DNA from: Pseudomonadota bacterium
Lineage (GTDB): Bacteria; Pseudomonadota; Gammaproteobacteria; Burkholderiales; Gallionellaceae
Assembly (NCBI GenBank): GCA_021783855.1
Contig: JAJXTL010000024.1
Coordinates: forward strand, 1-26,904
Direction of reading: 5' to 3'
Length of the DNA: 26,904 nucleotides
Part shown: positions 16,035 through 22,439 of the stretch, piece by piece
Layout: the number at the start of each line of letters is the position of its first letter
How positions within the stretch are numbered: position 1 is the stretch's first letter
Position numbers and translations under genes: made by a program
The notes under the pieces: generated by a model
Database searches by the model: none
Told to the model about the DNA's origin: nothing
What the model saw: only the letters and a program-made list of their open reading frames with translations

Positions 16035-16107
16035 GGTAGACGCTCAATAATTTGCAATCTACCACAACGAGTGGCTGTTTCTTCGGTGTGTCCTTGATGT
16101 AGGACAC
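16035..16107 (-). promoter_or_regulatory. Candidate operator and hairpin before the antitoxin operon
   Basis: Two inverted repeats lie between attC and the antitoxin ATG. One is GGTAGA (16035-16040) with TCTACC (16058-16063), the sort of site an autorepressing antitoxin could bind. The other is a hairpin with 7-bp arms GTGTCCT/AGGACAC (16088-16107). Both are structure-only predictions. Confidence 0.3.
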
Positions 16108-16117
16108 CTATTACGAT

Positions 16118-16204
16118 GCCCAACGTGTTGTTCTGCGGCGGGCCACGATGACGGCCGCACTGGCACCAGGCTGGCGGCCCGTCCGCAGCAACAAAGGGTT
16201 AGGC
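16118..16204 (-). other. attC recombination site (59-base element) of the DUF202 cassette
   Basis: Read on the minus strand it starts GCCTAAC (RYYYAAC, 16204-16198) and ends GTTGGGC (GTTRRRY, 16124-16118), the outer core sites of attC. Inside are long imperfectly complementary arms: 16128-16144 (TTGTTCTGCGGCGGGCC) pairs with 16176-16194 with two unpaired extra bases in one arm, as attC needs for strand choice. The 87-bp length is within the usual range. It begins five bases after the stop of the DUF202 gene, which is the standard cassette layout. Confidence 0.85.
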
Positions 16205-16208
16205 GCCA

Positions 16209-16592
16209 TCACGGTTGCGTGACGAGCAGGTAAACGGCGAGCGCCACGCCTAGCGCGCCCACGAAAAGGGAGAGCACGACTGCAAAGACTCTGGAGTAAG
16301 CGCGCGGCAGATCGGTTTGAGGCAACGTGGCAACAAAGCGTTGGTGCTGGACAGCAGCCAGGACAATTGCCAAGGTACCGGCGATGACAAATGCGACTCC
16401 TAGAGCAGCCGACAAGGAGGAGTGAGGCGGAGGCAGGGACGTTTGCGATTGGATGGCGAGCAGCCGAACGAACAACCCAAAGCGCGACACGACGAAGCCA
16501 AGCGCAATGAGCGTTAGGCCCGTACGAAGCCACGCAAGAAGAGTGCGCTCAGCGGCGAAGAACACCCGTGGATCGGAGTCGGATATGGGCAC
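16209..16592 (-). CDS. DUF202 (YidH-type) membrane protein carried as integron cassette
   Basis: 127 aa from a GTG at 16592. The N-terminal FFAAERTLLAWLRTGLTLIA is the diagnostic DUF202 segment, followed by three membrane helices (about 19-40, 60-81, 101-124). The biochemical role of DUF202 proteins is unknown. The start has no convincing Shine-Dalgarno, common in cassettes that rely on the integron promoter. The gene begins 12 bases after the cassette junction GTTAGGC (16610-16604, minus strand) and ends just before attC, so gene plus attC form one complete cassette of roughly 490 bp. Confidence 0.85.
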   Translation of the reverse strand: MPISDSDPRVFFAAERTLLAWLRTGLTLIALGFVVSRFGLFVRLLAIQSQTSLPPPHSSLSAALGVAFVIAGTLAIVLAAVQHQRFVATLPQTDLPRAYSRVFAVVLSLFVGALGVALAVYLLVTQP

Positions 16593-16603
16593 GGTTTTGT
16601 GTT

Positions 16604-16610
16604 GCCTAAC
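16604..16610 (-). other. attI/cassette insertion junction (GTTAGGC)
   Basis: The minus-strand heptamer GTTAGGC fits the GTTRRRY core where IntI joins attI to a cassette. It sits between the integrase remnant and the DUF202 cassette, so the bases from 16611 towards 16715 are the expected attI region. That stretch also has a 7-bp-arm palindrome with TATAAT in its centre (16630-16646). On the plus strand a TTGATA/TAATAG pair (16671-16699) could be the old intI promoter. Confidence 0.65.
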
Positions 16611-16715
16611 GTATATTCGATGGCGAAAACGCCGTATAATACGGCGAAGTCTGCCGCATAATGCCTGTGATTGATAAATAGCTCATTGTTTTTTAATAGT
16701 ATTGGATTAAAAATT

Positions 16716-17133
16716 ATGGCGCAAATTATTTCAAATACGGCACTGCCGCCCTAACTACCTCATTTGCTTGATGAGGTCCGTGCCAAGTTGCGAATTTTTC
16801 ACTACAGTAAACGTACGGAACAATCCTATGTGGGCTGGATTAAACGCTATATTTTCTTCCATGGCAAGCGTCATCCGAAAGAGATGGGCGCGCCGGAAGT
16901 TGAGGCATTCCTGAGCAGTCTGGCGGTTTCGTTCTGGGTCGGCAGCTACACGGAATCATGCACGCTTCACGCATTTACTGGAGAGCGGCTACGACATTCG
17001 CACGGTGCATGAGCTGCTGGGTCACTCCGATGTTTTTCCCACAATGGTCTATACTCGCGTCTTGAGCAACGAGCGGGCGAGCTGTGCAAAGCGAGTCCTG
17101 GGCCGCGGGGTCATCAACCCTCTGGACAGGTAA
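16716..17133 (+). pseudogene. intI: Integron integrase intI, inactivated
   Basis: The frame from ATG 16716 reads MAQIISNTALPP, then a TAA stop (16752-16754). It resumes as LLDEVRAKLRIFHYSKRTEQ, YVGWIKRYIFFHGKRHPKEM and [11 protein letters not shown], the N-terminal SAM-like domain of IntI. At about 16930 the similarity breaks. It restarts in another frame at about 16965 with [20 protein letters not shown], the catalytic-Tyr segment MVYTRVL and the typical end GVINPLDR, stopping at 17131-17133. Around 200 residues of the tyrosine-recombinase core, including the first catalytic Arg region and the integron-specific insert, are missing. IntI normally has about 320-340 residues. The protein cannot be functional. 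Confidence 0.85.
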
Positions 17134-17179
17134 AGATAATGAGCGAAATATTAGAAGACAGCCAGAACAAGGCGAGCGC

Positions 17180-19447
17180 ATGAGCTTGCTAAAAGTTGAA
17201 AATCTGGTCACGGGGCTGAATTCCGGCGCCGCCATCGTGGACGGCATCTCGTTCGAGATTGCGGCGGGCGAGACCTTCGCGCTGCTGGGTGAATCCGGCT
17301 GCGGCAAGTCCATGACGGCGCTGTCCCTGATGCGGCTATTGCCCGACGGCGTGGCGAATCATTCGGGCTCCGTGAGGCTGGGCGATACACGGCTGTTCGA
17401 GTTGCCGGAGCGCGAGATGCGGGGCGTGCGAGGCGGCCGGATGGCGATGATCTTTCAGGAACCGGGGCTGAGTCTCAATCCGGTAATGACGGTGGGCGAA
17501 CAGATCGCCGAGGTGCTGGAGTTGCATCATAAAACACCCTCTCCTCCGCCCCCTCTCCCGCCAGCGGGAGAGGGGAGAAATACAATTGAGCAGCGCTGTA
17601 TCGAACTGCTGGATCAGGTCGGCATTCCCGATGCGGCGCGGCGTGCGGGCGAATATCCGTTCCAGTTATCCGGCGGCATGAAGCAGCGCGTGATGATCGC
17701 GATGGCGCTGGCAGGGGAGCCTGCGTTGCTGGTTGCCGATGAGCCGACCACGGCGCTGGATGTGACGATACAGGCGCAGGTGCTGCAACTGCTGCGCGAC
17801 ACGCAAGGCAAGAGCGGCATGGCGATGCTGTTGATCACCCACGATCTCGGGGTGGTGGCGGAGAATGCGCATCGCGTCGCCGTGATGTACGCGGGGCAGA
17901 TTGTCGAGCAGGCCAGCCGCGAAAATTTGTTTGAAAAACCGTTGCATCCCTATACGCAGAAACTGTTCGCCGCCTTGCCGCGTGCGGGCGAAGAGACGCT
18001 CGCTGCAATAGCGGGCAGCGTGCCGCCGCTGGGCAGTGTCGTACAGGGTTGCCGCTTCGCGCCGCGTTGCGATCAGGCGTGGGCGCTATGCAGAGAACAG
18101 ACGCCGGAATGGACAGTAGTGGCGGCAGGGGCCGAAGAATTTTTGGCCGGGCACCCGCAGGGGGTGAGGTGCCATTTGTACGGCAGGATCGAGGATCGAG
18201 GATCAGGGAGCGAGAAGCGGGAAGAGCGAAGAGAGACAGGCCGGATAAAGGAGCTGAGTGAAAAGCACCTGCTATCCGATCCTCGATCCTCGATCCTCGA
18301 TCCTGAATTATCAATCCTCGCTCCTCACCCCTCGCTCCTGCAAGTCTCCGACTTGCGCGTTCACTTTCCGATCCGCAAAGGCATCCTGCAGCGCGTGGTG
18401 GGGCAGGTGAAGGCGGTGGACGGCGTATCGCTTGAAATAGCAAAAGGGCGCACGCTGGCGCTGGTGGGCGAGTCCGGCTGCGGCAAGACCACGCTGGGCA
18501 AGGCCTTGCTGCAACTGATTACGCCTACCGGCGGGAGCGTGCAATTCGACGGGCGCGAATTGACGGGCGCGTCTCGCAGTCGGCGCGCTTCGATGCAGAT
18601 GGTGTTTCAGGACCCGTATGCTTCGCTGAACCCGAAGATGCGCGTGGCGGAAATACTCGAAGAAGGCATGAGCGCACTAAAGATTCCCTCACCCCAACCC
18701 TCTCCCGGTGGGCGAGGGCGCCAGCAAAGTGGCTCTGCGGTACGTCAGGCTCACATCGATACTTTGCTGGATAAGGTGGGCCTGGCGCGTGCCGCCAAGT
18801 GGCGCTATCCGCATGAGTTTTCCGGCGGACAACGGCAACGCATCGCGATTGCGCGTGCGCTGGCCGTATCGCCGCAGTTGCTGATCTGTGACGAGCCGAC
18901 CAGCGCGCTGGATGTGTCGGTACAGGCGCAGATTCTGAATCTGCTCAAGTCGCTGCAACAGGAATTGAACCTCTCCTATCTGTTCATCACGCACAACCTT
19001 GCGGTGGTGGAATATCTGGCGCACGAGGTATGTGTGATGTATCTGGGACGTATCGTCGAGCGCGGCACGAGCGAGGAAGTGCTGCGTAAACCGGCTCATC
19101 CCTATACCCGTGCCTTGCTGTCTGCTGTGCCGCGCATAGACGGACAGCAACGCGAGTATATCCGCCTGGCGGGCATGGACTTGATGTCTCAACAGCAGCT
19201 GCAATTCGCCATGCCCGCCTCCCTCACCCAAACCCTCTCCCAAGGGGAGAGGGGACAAACGAATCGCTATGCGAATTTCACGTTAAAGGGCGATTTGCCG
19301 TCCCCCTCCAATCCGCCTCAGGGCTGCCATTTTTCGCCGCGTTGCAGCGAGGCCATTGCAGTTTGCAGCGCCAGTTATCCGGTAGCTGCAAAAATTTCGG
19401 CAACCCACCTTGTGCACTGTCATTTGTCGGCAACGAATACAGGTTGA
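17180..19447 (+). CDS. yejF: Double-domain oligopeptide ABC transporter ATP-binding protein (YejF-like)
   Basis: 755 aa from ATG 17180, with AAGGCGAG just upstream. The frame is open back to 17084, but that part is integrase-remnant DNA. Two complete ABC domains: the first with Walker A GESGCGKS (37-44), LSGGMKQR (163-170), VADEPT; the second with GESGCGKT (430-437), FSGGQRQR (about 548-555), CDEPT. Each half ends in an oligopeptide-type tail (HPYT..., GCRFAPRC and GCHFSPRC). YejF energises uptake of peptides through YejABE, but no permease or binding protein is visible here. Three insertions (about residues 118-136, 502-518 and 679-705) and the linker (about 335-388) are translated repeat elements. 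The frame is intact, so it may still work. Confidence 0.85.
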   Translation: MSLLKVENLVTGLNSGAAIVDGISFEIAAGETFALLGESGCGKSMTALSLMRLLPDGVANHSGSVRLGDTRLFELPEREMRGVRGGRMAMIFQEPGLSLNPVMTVGEQIAEVLELHHKTPSPPPPLPPAGEGRNTIEQRCIELLDQVGIPDAARRAGEYPFQLSGGMKQRVMIAMALAGEPALLVADEPTTALDVTIQAQVLQLLRDTQGKSGMAMLLITHDLGVVAENAHRVAVMYAGQIVEQASRENLFEKPLHPYTQKLFAALPRAGEETLAAIAGSVPPLGSVVQGCRFAPRCDQAWALCREQTPEWTVVAAGAEEFLAGHPQGVRCHLYGRIEDRGSGSEKREERRETGRIKELSEKHLLSDPRSSILDPELSILAPHPSLLQVSDLRVHFPIRKGILQRVVGQVKAVDGVSLEIAKGRTLALVGESGCGKTTLGKALLQLITPTGGSVQFDGRELTGASRSRRASMQMVFQDPYASLNPKMRVAEILEEGMSALKIPSPQPSPGGRGRQQSGSAVRQAHIDTLLDKVGLARAAKWRYPHEFSGGQRQRIAIARALAVSPQLLICDEPTSALDVSVQAQILNLLKSLQQELNLSYLFITHNLAVVEYLAHEVCVMYLGRIVERGTSEEVLRKPAHPYTRALLSAVPRIDGQQREYIRLAGMDLMSQQQLQFAMPASLTQTLSQGERGQTNRYANFTLKGDLPSPSNPPQGCHFSPRCSEAIAVCSASYPVAAKISATHLVHCHLSATNTG
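17550..17575. repeat. Palindromic REP-like element inside the ATPase gene (first half)
   Basis: A perfect hairpin with 12-bp arms (17550-17561 and 17564-17575) and a two-base loop, CCCTCTCCCGC type. It is translated as a Pro/Gly-rich insert in the helical subdomain of the first ABC domain. Confidence 0.75.
18185..18306. repeat. Inverted GATCCTCGATCCT repeats forming the interdomain linker
   Basis: The left arm (about 18185-18207) has tandem GGATCGA units. The right arm (about 18278-18306) has the complement, with a 20-base match. They encode the charged linker (about residues 335-388) between the two ABC domains. The same vocabulary appears in the intergenic region near 22110-22255. Confidence 0.65.
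18688..18720. repeat. REP-like element inside the ATPase gene (second half)
   Basis: CTCACCCCAACCCTCTCCC followed by an imperfect complement (GGGCGAGGG). It is translated as SPQPSPGGRGR, at the position in the second ABC domain equivalent to the first insert. Confidence 0.65.
19211..19284. repeat. Dispersed repeat copy inside the 3' part of the ATPase gene
   Basis: It contains a 9-bp-arm hairpin (19233-19241 / 19245-19253) of the CCCTCTCCC type plus flanks shared with the copy at 940-1088. Its right part (19239-19281) agrees with that copy at 37 of 43 bases in inverted orientation. It is translated as part of the C-terminal tail of the second ABC domain, between HPYT and GCHFSPRC. Confidence 0.7.
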
Positions 19448-19528
19448 CGGGACGCCCTCATTCGATTAAAAAGACCATATTGGTTTCGAAGCACTTTTGT
19501 TTTTAGTTAACCTTACAAGGAGAACATC

Positions 19529-19858
19529 ATGAGTAACAGTTCAGCGAGCGTACAAGGCGATGTCAGCAAGGAAAAGCTGATGCAGGATTTGCAACTGGTG
19601 GTGTCGGACGCCGAGGAATTGCTCAGAGCGACCGCCGGTCAGGCAGGCGATAAGGTGGTGGTTGCACGCGAGCGCATCCAGGACAGTCTGGCTGCTGCAA
19701 AGGCGCGTCTGGACGTAGCTCAGGAAGCAATGCTGGAGAAGACAAAACAGGCTGCGCGCGCGACGGACGATTATGTACATGATAATCCATGGCAGGCGGT
19801 TGGCATCGCCGCCGGAGTGGGTCTGCTCGTCGGCATGCTGATCGCGCGCGACCGTTAA
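19529..19858 (+). CDS. DUF883/ElaB-YqjD family membrane-anchored protein
   Basis: 109 aa with AAGGAGA close before the ATG. The plan is that of YqjD/ElaB/YgaM proteins: an amphipathic helical body (about 12-80, with KARLDVAQEAMLEKTKQAAR), the conserved DDYVHDNPWQAVGIAAGVG stretch and a C-terminal membrane helix ending in Arg/Asp/Arg. E. coli YqjD is an inner-membrane C-tail-anchored protein that associates with ribosomes in stationary phase. It heads a three-gene operon with yqjE- and yqjK-like genes three and zero bases apart. Confidence 0.9.
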   Translation: MSNSSASVQGDVSKEKLMQDLQLVVSDAEELLRATAGQAGDKVVVARERIQDSLAAAKARLDVAQEAMLEKTKQAARATDDYVHDNPWQAVGIAAGVGLLVGMLIARDR

Positions 19859-19861
19859 GCG

Positions 19862-20239
19862 ATGGCGGAGGCGGGTTTGCTGAGTTCGGTCAGGCGATTG
19901 CTGTCCACGCTGGCTTCGGTAGCAGTCACCCGGCTGGAACTGCTGGCCAACGAGTTGCACGAGGAGCGTCTGCATGTGGAGCAGATGCTCCTTTATTTTT
20001 TCGCCACACTGTTCTGCTTTGGCATGACCATCATGCTGCTGACCGTGTTTATCGTGGTGCTGTTCTGGGACGATCATCGCCTGTCTGTGCTGGCGGGGCT
20101 GGGCGCGGTGTTCCTGGTGATTGGCATCATGCTGACAAGGCGTTTGCAGCAAATTGCCCAGGTCAAATCAAAACTGTTTTCAGCGAGTCTTGCAGAATTG
20201 GCTCGTGATCGCGAACAACTGGATGGCCGCGATGAGTAA
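19862..20239 (+). CDS. YqjE-like membrane protein (phage holin superfamily III, PF07332)
   Basis: 125 aa starting three bases after the previous stop and without its own strong ribosome-binding site, so probably coupled. It has an amphipathic N-terminus (LLSSVRRLLSTLASVAVTRL...LLANELHEER) and two adjacent membrane helices (about 44-66 and 74-95). This matches YqjE, a small inner-membrane protein encoded next to yqjD. The function is unknown, and the holin name reflects only topology. Confidence 0.87.
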   Translation: MAEAGLLSSVRRLLSTLASVAVTRLELLANELHEERLHVEQMLLYFFATLFCFGMTIMLLTVFIVVLFWDDHRLSVLAGLGAVFLVIGIMLTRRLQQIAQVKSKLFSASLAELARDREQLDGRDE

Positions 20240-20531
20240 GCGCAGACAGGCGGTAATGCAGCGCCGCCAGATGCTGTTGGCGAAAATAGCGGATCAACGG
20301 GTACAGATTGCCGAATGGGGCGAGCGCTGGAAAACCCCGTTGCGTATGGTCGATCAGGCGTGGGTTGCGGTGCGATTTGTTCGGGCGCATCCGGGGTTGG
20401 TAGCAGGATTTGCAAGTCTGGCGGTGCTGCAAAGACGCGGTGTGAGAGCGCTGGCGAAGGGTGCCTGGCGTATATGGAAGACTTATCGCCTCTTCAATGC
20501 CACTTACGGAAAAATCACGACTCGCCGGTAG
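20232..20531 (+). CDS. YqjK-like protein
   Basis: 99 aa from ATG 20232, which overlaps the yqjE-like stop by eight bases. An ATG at 20223 is an alternative. The basic N-terminus MSKRRQAVMQRRQMLLAKIA fits YqjK, the third member of the yqjDEK group, and a weakly hydrophobic segment (HPGLVAGFASLAVL) lies in the middle. The function is unknown. Its position and direction support a shared operon. It converges on mltD with about 40 bases between them. Confidence 0.75.
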   Translation: MSKRRQAVMQRRQMLLAKIADQRVQIAEWGERWKTPLRMVDQAWVAVRFVRAHPGLVAGFASLAVLQRRGVRALAKGAWRIWKTYRLFNATYGKITTRR

Positions 20532-20574
20532 TTGTCGTGGTTTGACCGGTCGCTGCTAAAAATACAGTCGGGCA

Positions 20575-22044
20575 TTATCGGTCCTGGCGGGCGAGATGGG
20601 CGTGCGCCGTTCTCGATGCATGTTTCCGGGAAGAATGGTGTTGTGCGATGTTTCCGGATTTTGAGTGCGAAGAATGCCGCTTCGTCTCGGTTGTATGGTG
20701 TTTTGATCGGGCAAGGGCGAGTCTTTGCCCGGCCTTGATGTGTTTCCATTGGACATTCCAGTTTCTCAAGTCGGCGACGCTGACGTGATAGCGCCTTGCC
20801 AGCTTGTCCAGCGTATCGCCTTCGCGGACGGTGTATTTGAGCGAGGCGGTGTCGTCACGACTCGCAGGATGCAGATGCATGTTGAAAGTCTCGAATTCGC
20901 CTTCATTCCCAGCGGATTCACCATTGAGCGGAACCAGCAGCGTTTCATCCGAACTTACCTGTGTGCGCGCAGACAGTCCGTTGACCGATCTCAGCCTTTC
21001 CAGGGAAAGGCCGAAACGGGGGGCCAGATGGTCAAGTCGCTCACCTTTCCTGGCGTGATAGGCCTGCCAGCTGACCAGCGGCTTGTCGTAGTTTGCCAGA
21101 TTGGTCTGAAAGGTCTCGACCTTATCGACCGGCAGCAAGATGAAGTCGCTGTTGTCGTGCAAAATGACCGGGCGGTTATGGGCCGGATTGAGAGCGATGA
21201 ACTCTTCGCTGGAAATGTCAGCCAGCTGTGCGACCAGTTCCACGTCGATGTGTTTGCTGGTCGGAACCTCGGCGAAATAAGGCTTGTTGGGAATGTGCGA
21301 TAAAGTCAGGCCAAAGTCGGCCGGATGGTCAACGATATTTTTGATCGCCAACAGTTTCGGGACATAATTGCGCGTTTCATCCGGCAACTTCAGGCTTGCA
21401 TAATCCACGGGCAGCCCCAGTCTGCGGTTTTTTTGCTGTGCGCGTTGAACCGCACCTTCTCCCCAGTTATAGGCCGCCAGCGCCAATTCCCAGTCACCGA
21501 ACATCTCATGCAATTTTTCCAGGTAATCCAGTGCGCTTGTGGTCGCCCCGATGATGTCGCGTCTGCCGTCATACCACCAGTTTTGCCGCAGCCCGAAATT
21601 GCGACCGGTGGACGGCATGAATTGCCAGATGCCGGAGGCATTGCTGGTCGAGCGTGCGCCCGGATTGAAACCGCTCTCTATCATGGGCAGCAGCGCAATT
21701 TCGCTGGGCATGCCGCGGCGTTCCACTTCGCTGGTAATGTAATAAAGGTAGCGGCTCGCCCTGTCCATCATGCGCACAACGTAGTCGGGGCGACTGGCAT
21801 ACCATTGCTCGTGTTTGGCGACCAGCGGGCTGTTTATATCCTGCAGCGTGAAGCCACTGCGCAGACGTTGCCAGAGACCGCCCTTGTTCAGTTCATCGTC
21901 AGAAATGATACGAAGTTGAACGTTATGCGCATTGGTGAGGGTGGGCGGCGTGTCGGCTAATGAAGTGCTCAGGGTGAGTGCTTCTTCGGCGTGTGCTGCA
22001 AGCGTGCATGTTGCAAGCACAAGCGAAAAAAACAGTTTGATCAA
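20575..22044 (-). CDS. mltD: Membrane-bound lytic murein transglycosylase D with LysM domains
   Basis: 489 aa. The start appears to be TTG at 22044, because a signal peptide (IKLFFSLVLATCTLAAHA) begins there and an in-frame stop lies just upstream. The transglycosylase domain (about 95-270) has the catalytic E123 in LLPMIESGFNP, then GIWQFMP and YNWGEGAV. It cleaves the MurNAc-GlcNAc bond to yield 1,6-anhydroMurNAc ends in the periplasm. A degenerate LysM at about 325-375 and a clear one at about 408-450 (YTVREGDTLDKLARRYHVS) bind peptidoglycan. The last 40 residues are rich in His, Ser and Lys. There is no lipobox, unlike E. coli MltD. Confidence 0.9.
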   Translation of the reverse strand: MIKLFFSLVLATCTLAAHAEEALTLSTSLADTPPTLTNAHNVQLRIISDDELNKGGLWQRLRSGFTLQDINSPLVAKHEQWYASRPDYVVRMMDRASRYLYYITSEVERRGMPSEIALLPMIESGFNPGARSTSNASGIWQFMPSTGRNFGLRQNWWYDGRRDIIGATTSALDYLEKLHEMFGDWELALAAYNWGEGAVQRAQQKNRRLGLPVDYASLKLPDETRNYVPKLLAIKNIVDHPADFGLTLSHIPNKPYFAEVPTSKHIDVELVAQLADISSEEFIALNPAHNRPVILHDNSDFILLPVDKVETFQTNLANYDKPLVSWQAYHARKGERLDHLAPRFGLSLERLRSVNGLSARTQVSSDETLLVPLNGESAGNEGEFETFNMHLHPASRDDTASLKYTVREGDTLDKLARRYHVSVADLRNWNVQWKHIKAGQRLALARSKHHTTETKRHSSHSKSGNIAQHHSSRKHASRTAHAHLARQDR

Positions 22045-22395
22045 GGGGGCGGCACCGGAAGATGAAAATCATTTCAAGGTTAGCCGAGTTGGCCGGTTCA
22101 GGTCAATCTAAATTCAGGAATCAGGATTGATGCTGCAGGGGCATTCCCACGAAACAACGGAGCTAAAGCTCCGGTTTCTGAGTGAAGGATTGAGACGCGT
22201 CGTCGGATGAGTGCCACTGCTTCGTTTTTAACTCAATCCACGATCCCCAATCCTGATTTGCCTATTTCACCGCGTTCTTCAACTGTTCCAGAATCGCGGG
22301 GTTTTGACTACGCCGAAACCCAGCCATTATCTAACTGCATTTTTTAGTTGATCAAGTATGGCTGGATTTTGGCTGCGCCGAAACCCCGCGATTTC
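22045..22395. other. Repeat-filled intergenic region between mltD and acs
   Basis: 350 bases without a gene. It holds a hairpin repeat (22137-22189), CAGGATTGA/AATCCTGA-type short repeats around 22110-22255, and two extra copies of the acs 3' end. The mltD promoter must also lie here. Confidence 0.6.
22137..22189. repeat. Hairpin repeat, family shared with the pyrG upstream region
   Basis: AGGGGCATTC, then CACGAAA, a GGAGCTAAAGCTCC stem and TTTCTGAGTGAAGGA. The same frame with a different stem recurs at 24623-24678, and a shorter form at about 24688-24727. Confidence 0.55.
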
Positions 22396-22439
22396 CTATT
22401 TCACCGCGTTCTTCAACTGTTCCAGAATCGCGGGGTTTT
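22261..22439 (-). repeat. Three tandem copies of the acs 3' terminus
   Basis: The 45 bases at 22261-22305 repeat exactly at 22395-22439, the true end of acs. Between them is a third, diverged copy. On the minus strand, stops fall at 22396-22398, 22327-22329 and 22262-22264. They are preceded by [26 protein letters not shown] and [13 protein letters not shown] respectively. Spacings are 69 and 65 bases. The middle copy differs at nearly every third codon position but changes only two residues. Confidence 0.85.

Larger units (their letters stand above)
15315..17133. mobile_element. Decayed integron: intI pseudogene, cassette junction, attC and cassette genes
   Basis: The order is that of a classical integron. 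The integrase remnant on the plus strand (16716-17133) reads away from a junction at 16604-16610. From there a minus-strand gene cassette runs to an attC site at 16118-16204, followed by more minus-strand genes of toxin-antitoxin type. The far boundary is uncertain: I found no second attC after 15315. The integrase is clearly dead, so the array is frozen unless another integrase acts on it. The element lies directly in front of the YejF-like ATPase gene. Confidence 0.75.

Noticed and set aside
16111..16533. A 140-codon frame overlapping the DUF202 gene and attC on the same strand
   Set aside because: The DUF202 frame has a clear family signature and membrane pattern. The alternative runs through attC with Arg/Ala-rich low-quality sequence.
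17139..17183. A 14-codon ORF (MSEILEDSQNKASA) overlapping the YejF-like start by ATGA
   Set aside because: Too short to support. It could be a leader or the start of a lost gene, but nothing distinguishes it from chance.
18185..18306. GATCCTCGA direct repeats considered as a regulatory iteron cluster or origin
   Set aside because: They are inside an open coding frame between two ABC domains and recur as simple dispersed repeats elsewhere in the window.
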